From the NCBI GenBank assembly GCA_963514095.1, contig OY741267.1, positions 1,938,913 through 2,002,912 on the forward strand: 64,000 bases of DNA, written 5' to 3'. The position numbers and the translations under genes are program-made. Within the stretch, counting starts at the first letter, position 1. Each line of letters starts with the position of its first letter. The notes beneath the pieces are model-generated. The model was not told where the DNA came from. It did no database searches and worked only from the letters and a program-made list of their open reading frames with translations. This DNA is from Eutrigla gurnardus (taxonomy: Eukaryota > Chordata > Actinopteri > Perciformes > Triglidae). Of the stretch, positions 22,961-34,500 are shown one piece after another.

Positions 22961-23117
22961 TGCATCTGTCTTAGTGCATCTGTCTTAGCAATGAGTAAAG
23001 TATGTGTTTTTGTGTGGGATCTAAACTATTATCTTACCGAAAAACAGAGTGACTTGTTTGTTTTTTTCATTTTAACACACATAATAACACATTGTTTTTG
23101 TAACTGTGAGTCCCCTC

Positions 23118-23123
23118 AATAAA
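23118..23123 (+). terminator. mrpl37: Candidate mrpl37 polyadenylation signal
   Basis: AATAAA 415 bases after the mrpl37 stop codon, followed by an A-rich run. It is the first canonical signal downstream. Inferred from motif and position only. Confidence 0.6.
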
Positions 23124-24317
23124 AAAATAAAAAAACATTCTGAATGTATACTTTGAGTTTTTATATTTACATGAAAACAAGCAAGGGGTCATGTACTTAT
23201 GAGTATTTCTTTCTTTCAAATTCTGACAACTTTGCATCCTCAAAGTTACACACTAGTACATTTTCATGTAAGAGGCAGCAGTAACTTGCTTCATTTAGGA
23301 TGTTGCAAATATGAGTGTACTTTGTGCTTTAGGTACTTGAGGGGTACAAAATAAATGAGGACTGGGACCCCGGGCTTCTGGGACGTCATTCAGCCTGGGG
23401 TCAACTGAATGGGGTCCACTGAATGGGGACCAGCAAAAGCTGTTCCTACTCACCTTTAATAAAAGAATCTGTCACATAAATTGATTTCCATGGGATTGTA
23501 TCTTGTCATGTGATGAAGGCACTTACAAAACTAAAAGTGGGAAGCCTTGCCTTGTTGTGCAAGCATGTTTTGACTGCCTGAAGCCCTATGAGCCAGACTG
23601 CCCTCAGATCCACTCCGACAGGAAGCACACGCACATGAACCAAGCTCACAATGGGAATAGTTACTTTCTCTTAAACAACAACGGTGAGCATTTGAAACCG
23701 TATTGTTGTTTTATTTTGAAATGTTTTACCGGAACAGCCTTTGCGGCTTCCGTACACTAGCGCAACAGGTTATTAAAGTTTGCTTCCGAAAACTAGCGTA
23801 AGCTGTTATTCCCACAGGTCACTGTCAAGGAAGTACAGCGTAACATCGTGCTGAACAGGTAACCTGTCGTTCCATTCCGTGTTTACTCGTGTAGCTAGCA
23901 TGCACACGTCGCTTTAGCGTATCGCTACTTTAAGTACAGTGAACGTTTTATGAAATGCCCTTTTATACTGACTATTGCATGATTGGGGCGTACAGTTAAC
24001 GCGACTAACGTACGGAGTTGTAACGTAACGTAGTGGAACGTGAACCTGTACGTTTATCCGGGTTGCGGGTGTGGTGGCTGTCAACTAACGTAAACAGTTG
24101 CGTAACAAAACGTAACATCATATCTACGCTGCTCAAAAGACACAACCCCGATGTCTCACGCGATGTGTCCACCCAGCAGCAACACAATCTGTTATCTGGG
24201 ACCGAGACCGTCGAGGTTTCCTCCATATTAGAAGTGTTTCTCAGCCCAAAGACAAGAAACACTCTGCTGTGTTTTAGGGTCGGACACACCGCTTCATCCA
24301 GCGGCTCTCCTGTCTGT

Positions 24318-24352
<35 letters not shown>

Positions 24353-24416
24353 TCGATGACGTTGATCATAACTTTTCTCTGAGTTTTGAAATAAGGGGGG
24401 GTCCAACATTGTTATA
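23124..24416. other. Intergenic, with a possible hAT BED-finger remnant
   Basis: Mostly unrecognised. Bases 24033-24320 encode, on the plus strand, TKRNIISTLLKRHNPDVSRD followed by a Gln run, resembling the tail of a hAT-type BED zinc finger. The Cys residues are not visible, so the call is weak. A (CA)n tract lies at 24327-24352. The short frame at 23503-23760 has no recognised domain. Confidence 0.3.
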
Positions 24417-24420
24417 TTAA

Positions 24421-24914
24421 AGTCCCAATCGTCAAGTCTGGCGGATCGAGGGCACTCTGTCAGATTTTGAATGTTTACAACTCCCCCCCCCCCCTCCAGG
24501 CCACCTTTGAAATGCGGATCCGATGTTGACTCTGGTTTTATCACGGGCACCGTCGCCATCTTTCTTTTTTCCTTTCTTTTCCACCGGTGTTTTCTTTTCC
24601 TTGGTTGTTTTGGACCTCCTCGTTTCGGTTTTTAACGAGGAATTGGAAGCTTGTTGCTACTTCCCTCCACCTCCCCCCTGTGATAGTGGAACGACCCGAG
24701 GGGGGAGGGGCTCTGTGCGTGCACGAACACAGCCCTGCGTGCTGATTGGACAGGATGATCCGGGTGCTGTCGATTTTTCGCAAAATAAACAACAGGCTCT
24801 AGTGCACGTAGAGGCGCGCTTTTTTTTTCTAAAGCCGGATGATTTATGTTGTTCTATCGGAGCATAGTGTCGGCTTCAGTGAATATGACCAAAAAAATGT
24901 TGCCTACTGGGACT
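24421..24914. mobile_element. TTAA-target MITE
   Basis: Starts AGTCCCAATCGTC after TTAA (24417-24420) and ends with inverse AGTCCCAGTAGGC before TTAA (24915-24918). The inverted match is clear only over the first 7 to 8 bases, so confidence is moderate. The interior is GC-rich with C-tracts and no ORF of known type. Confidence 0.6.
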
Positions 24915-25230
24915 TTAAAAGGTGGGTGGTATATTTATTGGTAATGTTATTGGAACGCCCTCTAGTGGACAGGAAGTAAAACAACCACATTGCCGATAAT
25001 GGTATTGGCAACATATAAGCCTGTGTTGTGTAGTTAATATTAATAATAGGATGAATTAGAGCAATAAATATTCAAATATAATTAGAATGTTGAAACAAAT
25101 ACAGAATGAAATTTGAATAGTTTTATAGAGAAAAATTGACAGCTCTATTGTGTAGTGGCTATTTGTAAAAGTTTTACCATTTTCAAACTTGCACAAAAGG
25201 CCTCTGATGCACCAGTCGATTAGGATGTAC

Positions 25231-26444
25231 TGGGTCATTTCATCAAATTTCAGAAAATCTTCCCACCTGACCATGTCAGAATGTCCTGAAAAAATTCAAG
25301 TACAAAGACACACTTGTTAATAGGACAAATCCAAAATATTAGGTCTCTACTGTCAATAGTTTTCTCATGAAACATCATTTAATGAAGGGTGGTTTAGACG
25401 GTTTTTGGCATCATGCTCTGAAAAGCCATTTTTAAACAGCAATATCTGGAAAACTATCTCTTCTGTAGCCTTCAAAATTTCTACAGTGTATATCTGTTAC
25501 TAATAGCCTCCAGACATGGAATATCAGGGGTGTAGCTCAATGATAACCTAGTATGGTAGGTACTTAAAATTAGGGTTTTTGAAATAAAGTAGTACATTTG
25601 AAGAGTGGCTGAGCTCCCATTTTTGCAGATAAAAGACTTCTATCACTTCTGCCTCTACCTCTGGTGTTAGCTTAAACATTCTACAAAATATGGTTTCTCT
25701 TAGATTATTAGTTTCACTGATATTAAGGCTCAAAAATGGAAGTTAACACATCTTTGCCCAACTTCAGAGTCATATTCCAAAAAACTGACAACACGTATCA
25801 GGTCCAAACTTACTTTTTTTGAAAGATCATATTCTTGTTAAAATCATATTAAAAAATCAGGAGGGTGTTTTGCCTCATTTTGTTGCAGTGATTTTTTAAA
25901 ATCCTGATATTGGTGGGGTTTTTGTGGCCGTTTTTGGTACTGCATGTCTTATTATCCTACAAGTAAACATCACAGCAGGGCAATTCAAATGTTGAAAGCA
26001 GCTTTTGTTTAAGCTAACACCAGAGATAGAGGCAGAAGTGATAGAAGTCTTTTATCTGTAAAAATGGGAGCTCAGCCACTCTTCAAATGTACTACTTTAT
26101 TTCAACAAGCCACATTTTAAGTACCTACCATACTAGGTTATCATTGAGCTACACCCCTGATATTTCATGTCTGGAGGCTATTAGTAACAGATATACACTG
26201 TAGAAATTTTGAAGGCCACAGGTGAGATAGTTTTCCAGATAATGCCGTTTAAAAATGGCTTTTCAGAGTATGATGCCAAAAACCGTCTAAACTACCCTTC
26301 ATTCAATGACGTTTCATGAGAAAATTGTTGACCGTAGAGACCTAATATTTTGGATTTGTCTTATTAACAAGTGTGTCTTTGTACTCAAATTTTTTCAGGA
26401 CATTCTGAGATGGTCAGGTGGGAGGCATTTGATGAAATGACACG
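25231..26444. repeat. Large inverted repeat (arms about 440 bp, spacer 330 bp)
   Basis: The left arm 25231-25677 is repeated in reverse complement at 26007-26444. For example CACCAGAGATAGAGGCAGAA in the right arm matches TTCTGCCTCTACCTCTGGTG in the left. Further matches run through TACCTACCATACTAGGTTAT and GTGTGTCTTTGTACT. Arms are over 90% alike by eye. No coding capacity and no clear target duplication. Probably a foldback-type transposable element. Confidence 0.9.
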
Positions 26445-27042
26445 GAATGACCCTACTTTTTTTTACATTTCATGCTGCCTCTCTATTGCTCAGGTAAAAA
26501 CTGTGTCCCGTCTTACCTGTCACTACCACAGCTCATTAGCAGAAGGCCAATGAGCCCTCAGAATCACCCTTTTGGTGAAGGGTGAAACTGAGGGAGCCAC
26601 GCCGAAATGCATGTTCGGATTGTTTTTCCAGATGAGTCATTCAAAGACCAGGTTTGGAGACATCAATTATCTATATTAACTTGTTGAAAAGGAGCATAAT
26701 ATGGTCCCTTTAATACATAAATGGGAACACAAGCTGGATATCATCTTGACATGGCAAAGTTTACTGGCGATCACGGTACCATTGTCAACCCCTAGAATAG
26801 GGGTGGGGAACCTTTTTCATATCAAGGGCCATTTAAATTTTATAAAGTTCTCCGAGGGCCATACTATTATGAACACATAACTAGGGGTGAAAAAGAAAGA
26901 CGACAAAAGTCTATAACCGCTGTGTTACTAAACCTCATGATTGCTGCCTTTCTAGACTCACCTAATGCGATGGCTGGAACTGATTGTTGAGCACCCAAAC
27001 GCAGACAAAAAATGTTCATTTTATCCAAACGCATTTGTCCTC

Positions 27043-27225
27043 TCAACTCATCGAGTTTGAGTGGTAATGGCGCTCGACATTTGCCTTTTTCATCACCGCC
27101 AGCGCCTCACCACAAACTAGGCACACTGGCTTGCCTTTTACTTCAACAAAGCAAAAGTAATTTGTCCATTTTTCCTGGAATACGCAGCATTTTGCATCCA
27201 CCTTCCTTTTCTTGACAGTCGCCAT
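27043..27225 (-). pseudogene. hAT transposase N-terminal fragment (BED/zinc-finger-like)
   Basis: From ATG at 27225 the frame reads MATVKKRKVDAKCCVFQEKW, then VEVKGKPVCLVCGEALAVMK and ANVERHYHS. The C-x-x-C and H-Y-x-S spacing is that of the zinc finger found in Charlie-type hAT transposases and the host genes derived from them. The frame stops soon after and the catalytic domain is missing. Confidence 0.75.
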
Positions 27226-27371
27226 GATGCATCACTTGTCATGTGTTAATCACTCCGGCCCAACGCAATGACACGTACATCGCATGATGTATTCACTGAC
27301 CCTGACGTTGACTCGGACATAGGACACAGCCGTCTGTTTTTTTTTTGTTTTATAAAAATTGCAATATTATA

Positions 27372-27590
27372 TTGCATTGGGATAGGTTAATTGGTGACTC
27401 TAAATTGCCCGTAGGTGTGAATGTGAGTGTGAATGGTTGTTTGTCTCTACATGTTGGCCCTGTGATAGACTGTCGACCTGTCCAGGGTGAACCCTGCCTT
27501 CTCCCAATGACAGCTGGGATCGGCTCCAGGCCCCCCGCGACCCTGAATACAGGATAAGCGGTAGACAATGGATGGATGGATGGATATTGC
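27372..27590 (+). mobile_element. tRNA-derived SINE, 5'-truncated copy
   Basis: Contains the SINE 3' half from GGGATAGGTTAATTGGTGAC through ATGTTGGCCCTGTGATAGAC to GGATAAGCGGTAGACAATGG and (ATGG)n. It is the same family as 38296-38660 and 49575-49956, nested within a hAT element. Confidence 0.85.
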
Positions 27591-27744
27591 ATTGCGGGCC
27601 GTATACGGCCCGGAGACCGGACGTTCCCCACCCCTGCCCTAGAACAACCCTCATCTAGTGATGTGAGACATGTATACTGATTACGTTGGTGTCCCATGTT
27701 TAATCTTCTATAAGCTGTCTAAGACAACTGACCTCAAACCTGAA

Positions 27745-28455
27745 TAGGGTTGTCACAAGAACCGATACTTCGGTACCAATTCGATGCCGACACGAAAAAA
27801 ATAATTCGATACTTGCTTTTTTCTGGTAACGTCAGAACCGAATATACAACTTTTCACTCGGCGAGCCGTGTCGATTCTTGGCGGAACTGACGGGGGCAGT
27901 ATACGCATGTGAGCAGCACAGAGCAGTAAGCGGCGCTGAAGAAGAAAACTTGCCAACACGTCGGCTCGTCGACAAGACAGGTGCGAAGAGTCGCGTGTGG
28001 AAATATTTTGCATTCGAGGCGGATGAATCCTGAGCAATTCTTGATTCAAACAAGCCGACATGCAAAAAGTGCCTCAGAAGTTTTCAGACCAAAGGAGGAA
28101 GCACGTCAAACCTGGCTATAGGCCACTGCTGTTCTTTTTTTAATGTAAAATAGTTGACTATTGTTATTTATGACCATATTTCTAAGCACAGTATTGTTTG
28201 TTTTTATACTGGATGGCTATAGGTCTGTTGGCAGCTGGTACTGCAATTTAAATTCTGTGCAAAAAGATCTTAAAGCACAGTGGTGTTAAATACTTGACAG
28301 TTTGAAGCAGTTTTCAATAAATTAGTGAATTTAAAAGTACATGGGTCCTGTTGTTTTTTTTTTTTTTAATTGTGGTATCGAATTAGTATCGAGAATCGTG
28401 GAAATTCACAGGTATTGGTATCGACTACTGAAATTCTGGTATCGTGACAACCCTA
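27745..28455. mobile_element. hAT element with BED-finger remnant and 8-bp TSD
   Basis: Ends TAGGGTTGTCAC and (inverted) TAGGGTTGTCACGATACC, flanked by the exact duplication AACCTGAA (27737-27744, 28456-28463). Bases 27995-28125 encode in two frames RVWKYFAFEADES and ILDSNKPTCKKCLRSFQTKG, a BED zinc finger as in ZBED-type hAT transposases, broken by a frameshift. It ends 51 bp before the acot11 start codon. Confidence 0.92.
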
Positions 28456-28506
28456 AACCTGAAACTCATCTCAACCTCAGAAACTCTTCTCCCCTCAGCT
28501 TTGAAC

Positions 28507-31500
28507 ATGAGTTCCAGACTGTCAGGTGATCCGGAGATAGAGGTGGAGGAAGAAGAGGACAATGAAGAAGAAAAAGAAGAGGAGAGCGTCAACCCAACGG
28601 AGGTGAACATGAGTCAGATCATTATGCCCTGTCACAGCAACCATCGACAGGAGCTGAGTGTGGGACAGCTGCTCAAATGGATGGACTCCACCGCCTGTCT
28701 GTCTGGTGAGCCCTCCGTGTGTGTGGTTCATGTGCTGTGTGTTGTAACCACTGACTAGCGAGGAGGACATGAAGACATGTCTCACTTCAAAGGGACCTAC
28801 TTTAGTTTAAGTGTTATTGACGAAGGCTGAAGGTGTATCAAGATGGTTTTATCCAACGTTGTCTCTAAATGTTTGTGATGAGTTCTGTAAAGATATGAGT
28901 AATTAATTTATTATTATGTGTGGAAAAATATAACCTCTTAGAGACCGTACATTTTGCACTTTTAGAAACATATGGCTCAGAGGTAAGGCGAGTCGTCTTC
29001 CAATCGGAAGATCGGTGGTTCGATTCCCGGCTTCTCCAGTCTGCATGCCGAAGTGTCCCAAATCTCCCTGAAGGCTGTGAAGTGTGTGAATGAGTTAGAT
29101 CAGATCCTGATGGGCGGGCGGCTCCTCTGCCATCAGTGTATGAATGAGCATGTAGGCTGAATGTAGTGTGAGATCGTAAAGACTAGAAAAGCAGATCCAT
29201 TTCCTGTTTGTGTTGTCATTTGTGCAGCGGAGAGGCATGCTGGGTCTCCCTGTGTCACTGCCTCAATGGATGACATCCACTTTGAACATACCATCAGGTA
29301 ACAAAACGGAGGCGTGGTTCTCTGAGTTTCTAGTGTGTGTGAATACAGTTTATATTACATTCTTCACATCTGTGTCTCTGTTCAGCGTTGGTCAGGTGGT
29401 GAACATCAGGGCAAAGGTCAACAGAGCCTTTAACACCAGCATGGAGGTCAGATAACTTTGCATTCTTGATGCCTACTCATTCTTTGTAATGTCATATTCA
29501 TATCGTTAAACCTATTGTTTCTTATGTAATACACCTAGAACACGCAAAATCTCTTGAACTCAAATCATTTTCTCACTGACTGTAATTTCTCAAGTAGCAG
29601 CCTTTCTGTACATGTGTGCCAGAGGGACTTATGAAAGACTTATAGGGTTATATATTATATTATTTCTATTTAACTTCCTCAGTGTATAAAAACTCCAAAC
29701 TCCTTCTCCTTATTGGGGGACATGGGCACATACGGGGGAAAAAGCAACTACACCATACTACTTCATACTGTGAACACTTGTTTTCAGACATGGATGTTAG
29801 GAGTGACTATGGTATTTAAAGGAGTCATCACCAGGAAATCGCAATTTCTCTTGTTAAAACATGCATATCTGTGTTTGACCTCAGTTGAAACTTGCCTGAA
29901 AGGCTGGAGTTTGAAAGTGGCGCCGTTTTTTCGCTTCTGCTCTTTTTCCGAACAGGAATAGCACACAAGGGTGTGCATTCCTAAAGCACGAGATTTTGAT
30001 TCTGCGCCTACGGTGACGTCACCGTGGAGGCTACTTGCATAAGCCCAACCCTCTTTCACCACCCAACCCCCCCCCCGTCCGCTACCTGACGTCCTGCTGT
30101 AAACGTGTCTCTTCAACCGTCTCTGGCTCTTCACTCTCCGGTTCGGGTTCCGACTCTGGTTCGTACATAAATGCCTGAATTCCGTAAGGTTCGTCATTTA
30201 GTGTGTGCGCCATGACAGGGGGCTGTTTATGTTTTGGAGTCTGCATGCAGGCAAGCCCCCCCGGCTCTGTCCTTCCTGCGGTGAATCAACGCGCGCCTCA
30301 TTACATATTATACAATGCACATCCGGACCAGTCAAAACCTCGCGCGTAATCTCGCGTGATAAAATCGCGGTACGAAAAAGGGTCAGAACAAGCTCAATGT
30401 TTGATTAAATTTTTTTTTTTTTTTTCTAATAAGTTTTACGAATTGATCCAAAGCGATCCAAGGGGGGCTGGATACGTATAAAACCAGGTTATGACTCCTT
30501 TAAAATAGCTGCTAAAGAGCCAGACATGAAAGTCAGGATTTGTTGGAGACCAAAACGGAGCTAAAACCAGTTGTGAATTCTGTTTGAAAAGGCCACTGTT
30601 AAAAAAAAACCCACATTATTCAAGGATTCACGGATGAGACCAATGGGATACAGCAGAGTGGAGGCCCGCCAACAAGGTGTTACTTGATGTATTAATGCAA
30701 CATACTGTGAACTTACACATTGTCACGCATGTTCTGTGACCTGTGTCCACCAAGTGAGACAACATGCAGTGTTAGAAGCACAAAGCCTACCAGCAAAAGT
30801 CAGCGTCTGGTCAAGCTGCTCCCACGAATAGAGTTGTGGGTCTCTGTTATGATGGTATCTGACTGACATGGCTGAGCTTCACTTACATTTGCTATATTGA
30901 CGTCACCTGCACTTTTCTGAAACGTTCAGAGATTTGCAACTTGAAGTGCTTGGAGTGGCCACATACAAAAGGTCAGAAAAAATACATTTGGGTGCAGCGC
31001 TTTTTCTCCAGGCCACAGCCCCATACGCTGTCTGCTCATTGAGAACAACTTGAAAAAGAAGCTGGCACTCCAGAAACTGACACTATGTGGACACAAGCCC
31101 TTACACTACATATGATTTCCATAACATCTTCCCCTGGCTTGTCTCAATGAAAAGTGCTTGATCTAAGGTAACTGATTTCAGCTGCAAGGCTTCTTCCATT
31201 TGTGGCATAAGTAAAGTAATCCTTTACTGCTGACACCTTGATTATTTGAAGGGTGGAGTTCAGGTTATTCCCCATATGTTTCATTCCAGGTGGGAGTACA
31301 GGTGAGCTGTGAGGACCTGTTTACCGACCGTCACTGGAGAGTATGTCGTGCCTACGCCACCTTTGTCACCCAGCGCACAAACACAGGACAAAAGGTAATG
31401 ACTTTTAATGGCTTTCAAGAATGTGTGTTATAGGGTCAGATGGTCTTGAAATGTATCAGTGTGTGTGTGTACTTATTGTTAAAAGCTTTGTGACCTTATG

Positions 31501-34500
31501 TAGACACATTTACTGCCATGTACCCCCAGGTGATCTTGAAGAGCGTTGAACCTCACACCGAGAAAGAGCAGGTAGAATACAGCGTGGCTGCTGAGAGACG
31601 CAGGGTCAGGATGCTACATGATGACATCATCAAAGATCTGCTCTCCCGTGCATCTATCCTACAAGGTAGGTTTGATAGAGCCGAGGGTCGGGCATCATCT
31701 GGATTCCGATGCTACTTTTCCATTCAGGTTCTTAACGATTCTCAATTCAGGCTTAAAACCAGTCACTTATTTATTTTACAAGAAAACTTTATCAAAAATA
31801 AATGTATTGTTGCCTACAGAGTTCAGTTTGGTTTCTGTCATTAATGATGAATGATTTGAGAATAAACACGGCTAAACCAACTGATTTACATTGTGTTTAG
31901 GGAGCTGCAGCTCATGTGGGTGTTGATGAGAGAGAAGTAGGAACCTCTGTGTGAGGTACTTGGTGCACTTGCATAACTGCAACCAAACCAAATAACATAA
32001 CGGAACATAAATGCAAATGCAATGCAAAACCCACACCCTGGTCTGAACTAGCAGGTATAAATAGTCCATACATAAAATACAGTTGTTGTTGAGAAAAATA
32101 GTCATATCTGCCTTCTCAGGCAGCAGGCAACGTTCAGCACAGATCGTGTCTATGGCAGTGGAGAGGAGAGACACAGGAGGGCGAGACAGGCTGGGGAGAC
32201 AGGTGTGGGAGGGGAGGCAGGTGTGGGAGACAGGTGTGGGAGAGGAGACAGGTGTGGGAGGGGAGACAGGTGTGGGAGACAGGTGTCGGAGGGGAGACAG
32301 GTGTCGGAGGGGAGACAGGTGTGGGAGGGGAGACAGGTGTGGGAACCAGGTGTGGGAGACAGGTGTGGGAGGGGAGACAGGTATGGGAGAGGAGACAGGT
32401 GTGGGAGGGGAGACAGGTGTGGGAGGGGAGACAGGTATGGGAGAGGAGACAGGTGTGGGAGGGGAGATAGGTGTGGGAGACAGGTGTGGGAGGGGAGACA
32501 GGTGTGGGAACCAGGTGTGGGAGGGGAGACAGGTGTGGGAGGGGAGACAGGTGTGGGAACCAGGTGTGTGAGGGGAGACAGGTGTGGGAGCGGAGACAGG
32601 TGTGGGAACCAGGTGTGGGAGAGGAGACAGGTGTGGGAGGGGAGACAGGTGTGGGAGACAGGTATGGGAGGGGAGACAGGTGTGGGAGACAGGTGTGGGA
32701 GGGGAGACAGGTATGGGAGAGGAGACAGGTGTGGGAGGGGAGACAGGTGTGGGAGAAAAGGTGTGGGAGGGGAGACAGGTGTGGGAGACAGGTGTGGGAG
32801 GGGAGACAGGTGTGGGAGACAGGGTTGGGAGGGGAACCAGGTGTGGGAGACAGGTGTGGGAACCAGGTGTGGGAGGGGAGACAGGTGTGGGAGACAGGTG
32901 TCGGAGGGGAGACAGGTGTGGGAACCAGGTGTGGCAGACGGGTGTGGGAGGGGAGACGGGTGTGAGAACCAGGTGTGGGAGACGGGTGTGGGAGGGGAGA
33001 CAGGTGTGGGAGACAGGTGTCGGAGGGGAGACAGGTGTGGGAACCAGGTGTGGGAGACGGGTGTGGGAGGGGAGACGGGTGTGGGAACCAGGTGTGGGAG
33101 ACAGGTGTGGGAACCAGGTGTGGGAGGGGAGACAGGTGTGGGAACCAGGTGTGGGCGACAGGTGTGGGAGGGGAGACAGGTGTGGGAACCAGGTGTGGGA
33201 GACAGGTGTGGGAACCAGGTGTGGGAGACAGGTGTGGGAGACAGGTGTGGGAGGGGAGACAGGTGTGGGAGGGAAGATAGGTGTGGGAGGGGAGACAGGT
33301 GTGGGAGGGGAGACAGGTGTGGGAACCAGGTGTGGGAACCAGGTGTGGGAACCAGGTGTGGGAGGGGAGACAGGTGTGGGAACCAGGTGTGGGAGATAGA
33401 TGTGGGAGGGGAGACAGGTGTGGGAACCAGGTGTGGGAGGGGAGACAGGTGTGGGAGACAGGTGTGAGAGGGGAGACAGGTGTGGGAGACAGGTGTGAGA
33501 GGGGAGACAGGTGTGGGAGACAGGTGTGAGAGGGGAGACAGGTGTGGGAGACAGGTGCAACACGTCAGACCAGTACACTCATTGATTTGTACGCTGTGCA
33601 GGTGAAGGTGTTGAGACCTGTTGTTGAGATCTCTTACATTAGATTAGTTTATCACAGTGCTGCTGACCCGGCATTACAAAACAATCTGAATCAGAATCAG
33701 CTTTAATGGCCAAGTAAGTGTGAACACATACAAGGGATTTCCCTCTATTCACTATACGGTACATACACAGGAATAGACAGCTAAAACCATTCAATTCAGT
33801 TCAATTTTCAACAGGTGCTATGGGTACACTATGAATATGAGCTGTTCATCATGGTGACAGCCTGCGGGAAGAAACTGTTCCTGTGTCTGGTGGTTTTGGC
33901 GTACAGTGCTCTGTAGCGCCTCCCTGAGGGGAGGAGTTGGAACAGGTGATGTCCAGGGATGCATTTCCCACCTCAAAATAAAAGTGAAAATGAAATATAT
34001 TTATTCCGGCCAGAAGCTAATCTTTAAAGTTTTGCTCCAGCTGTTGTCCCTTTTAATTTAGTTGTGCCCAGGAAATGTATCAGAAACAATCCTCCAAATC
34101 CACAGGAGGGAAAGAGGTCACTGGTGTAGTAGTAGAAGTGTCAATCAACACCCAGCTCCACCACGTTCTCTCTGCTCTAGCAAGCTAGCTGAAAACACCG
34201 CTCCTCTGACATGTAGAGACAGACAGGTAACCAGTCTATCACAGGGAGACATGTAGAGACAGACAGGTAACCAGTCTATCACAGGGAGACATGTAGAGAC
34301 AGACAGGTAACCAGTCTATCACAGGGCTGACATGTAGAGACAGACAGGTAACCAGTCTATCACAGGGAGACATGTAGAGACAGACAGGTAACCAGTCTAT
34401 CACAGGGAGACATGTAGAGACAGACAGGTAACCAGTCTATCACAGGGAGACATGTAGAGACAGACAGGTAACCAGTCTATCACAGGGAGACATGTAGAGA

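Larger units (their letters stand above)
26798..27636 (-). mobile_element. hAT (Charlie-like) element with 8-bp TSD and BED remnant
   Basis: Ends TAGGGGTGGGGAACCT and (inverted) CAGGGGTGGGGAACGT, flanked by the exact duplication CCCTAGAA (26790-26797, 27637-27644). The minus strand encodes a transposase N-terminus at 27045-27225. A SINE fragment (27372-27590) is nested inside. The catalytic part of the transposase is absent. Confidence 0.92.

Noticed and set aside
23503..23760. 85-codon ORF with several Cys residues
   Set aside because: No recognisable domain, no flanking splice consensus that I trust, and surrounding sequence looks like decayed repeats.
24541..24867. 83-114 codon ORFs on both strands
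   Set aside because: Within a TTAA-target MITE with C-tracts. No conserved domain and frames overlap antisense.
28978..29040. tRNA-like sequence with box A and box B
   Set aside because: It continues into a SINE body and tail and the acceptor stem does not pair. It is a SINE head, not a tRNA gene.
31872..33578. 568-codon minus-strand Pro/His-rich ORF and 420-codon plus-strand Gly-rich ORF
   Set aside because: Products of the G-rich minisatellite in acot11 intron 5. Opposite strands are open over the same bases, as expected from a low-complexity repeat.
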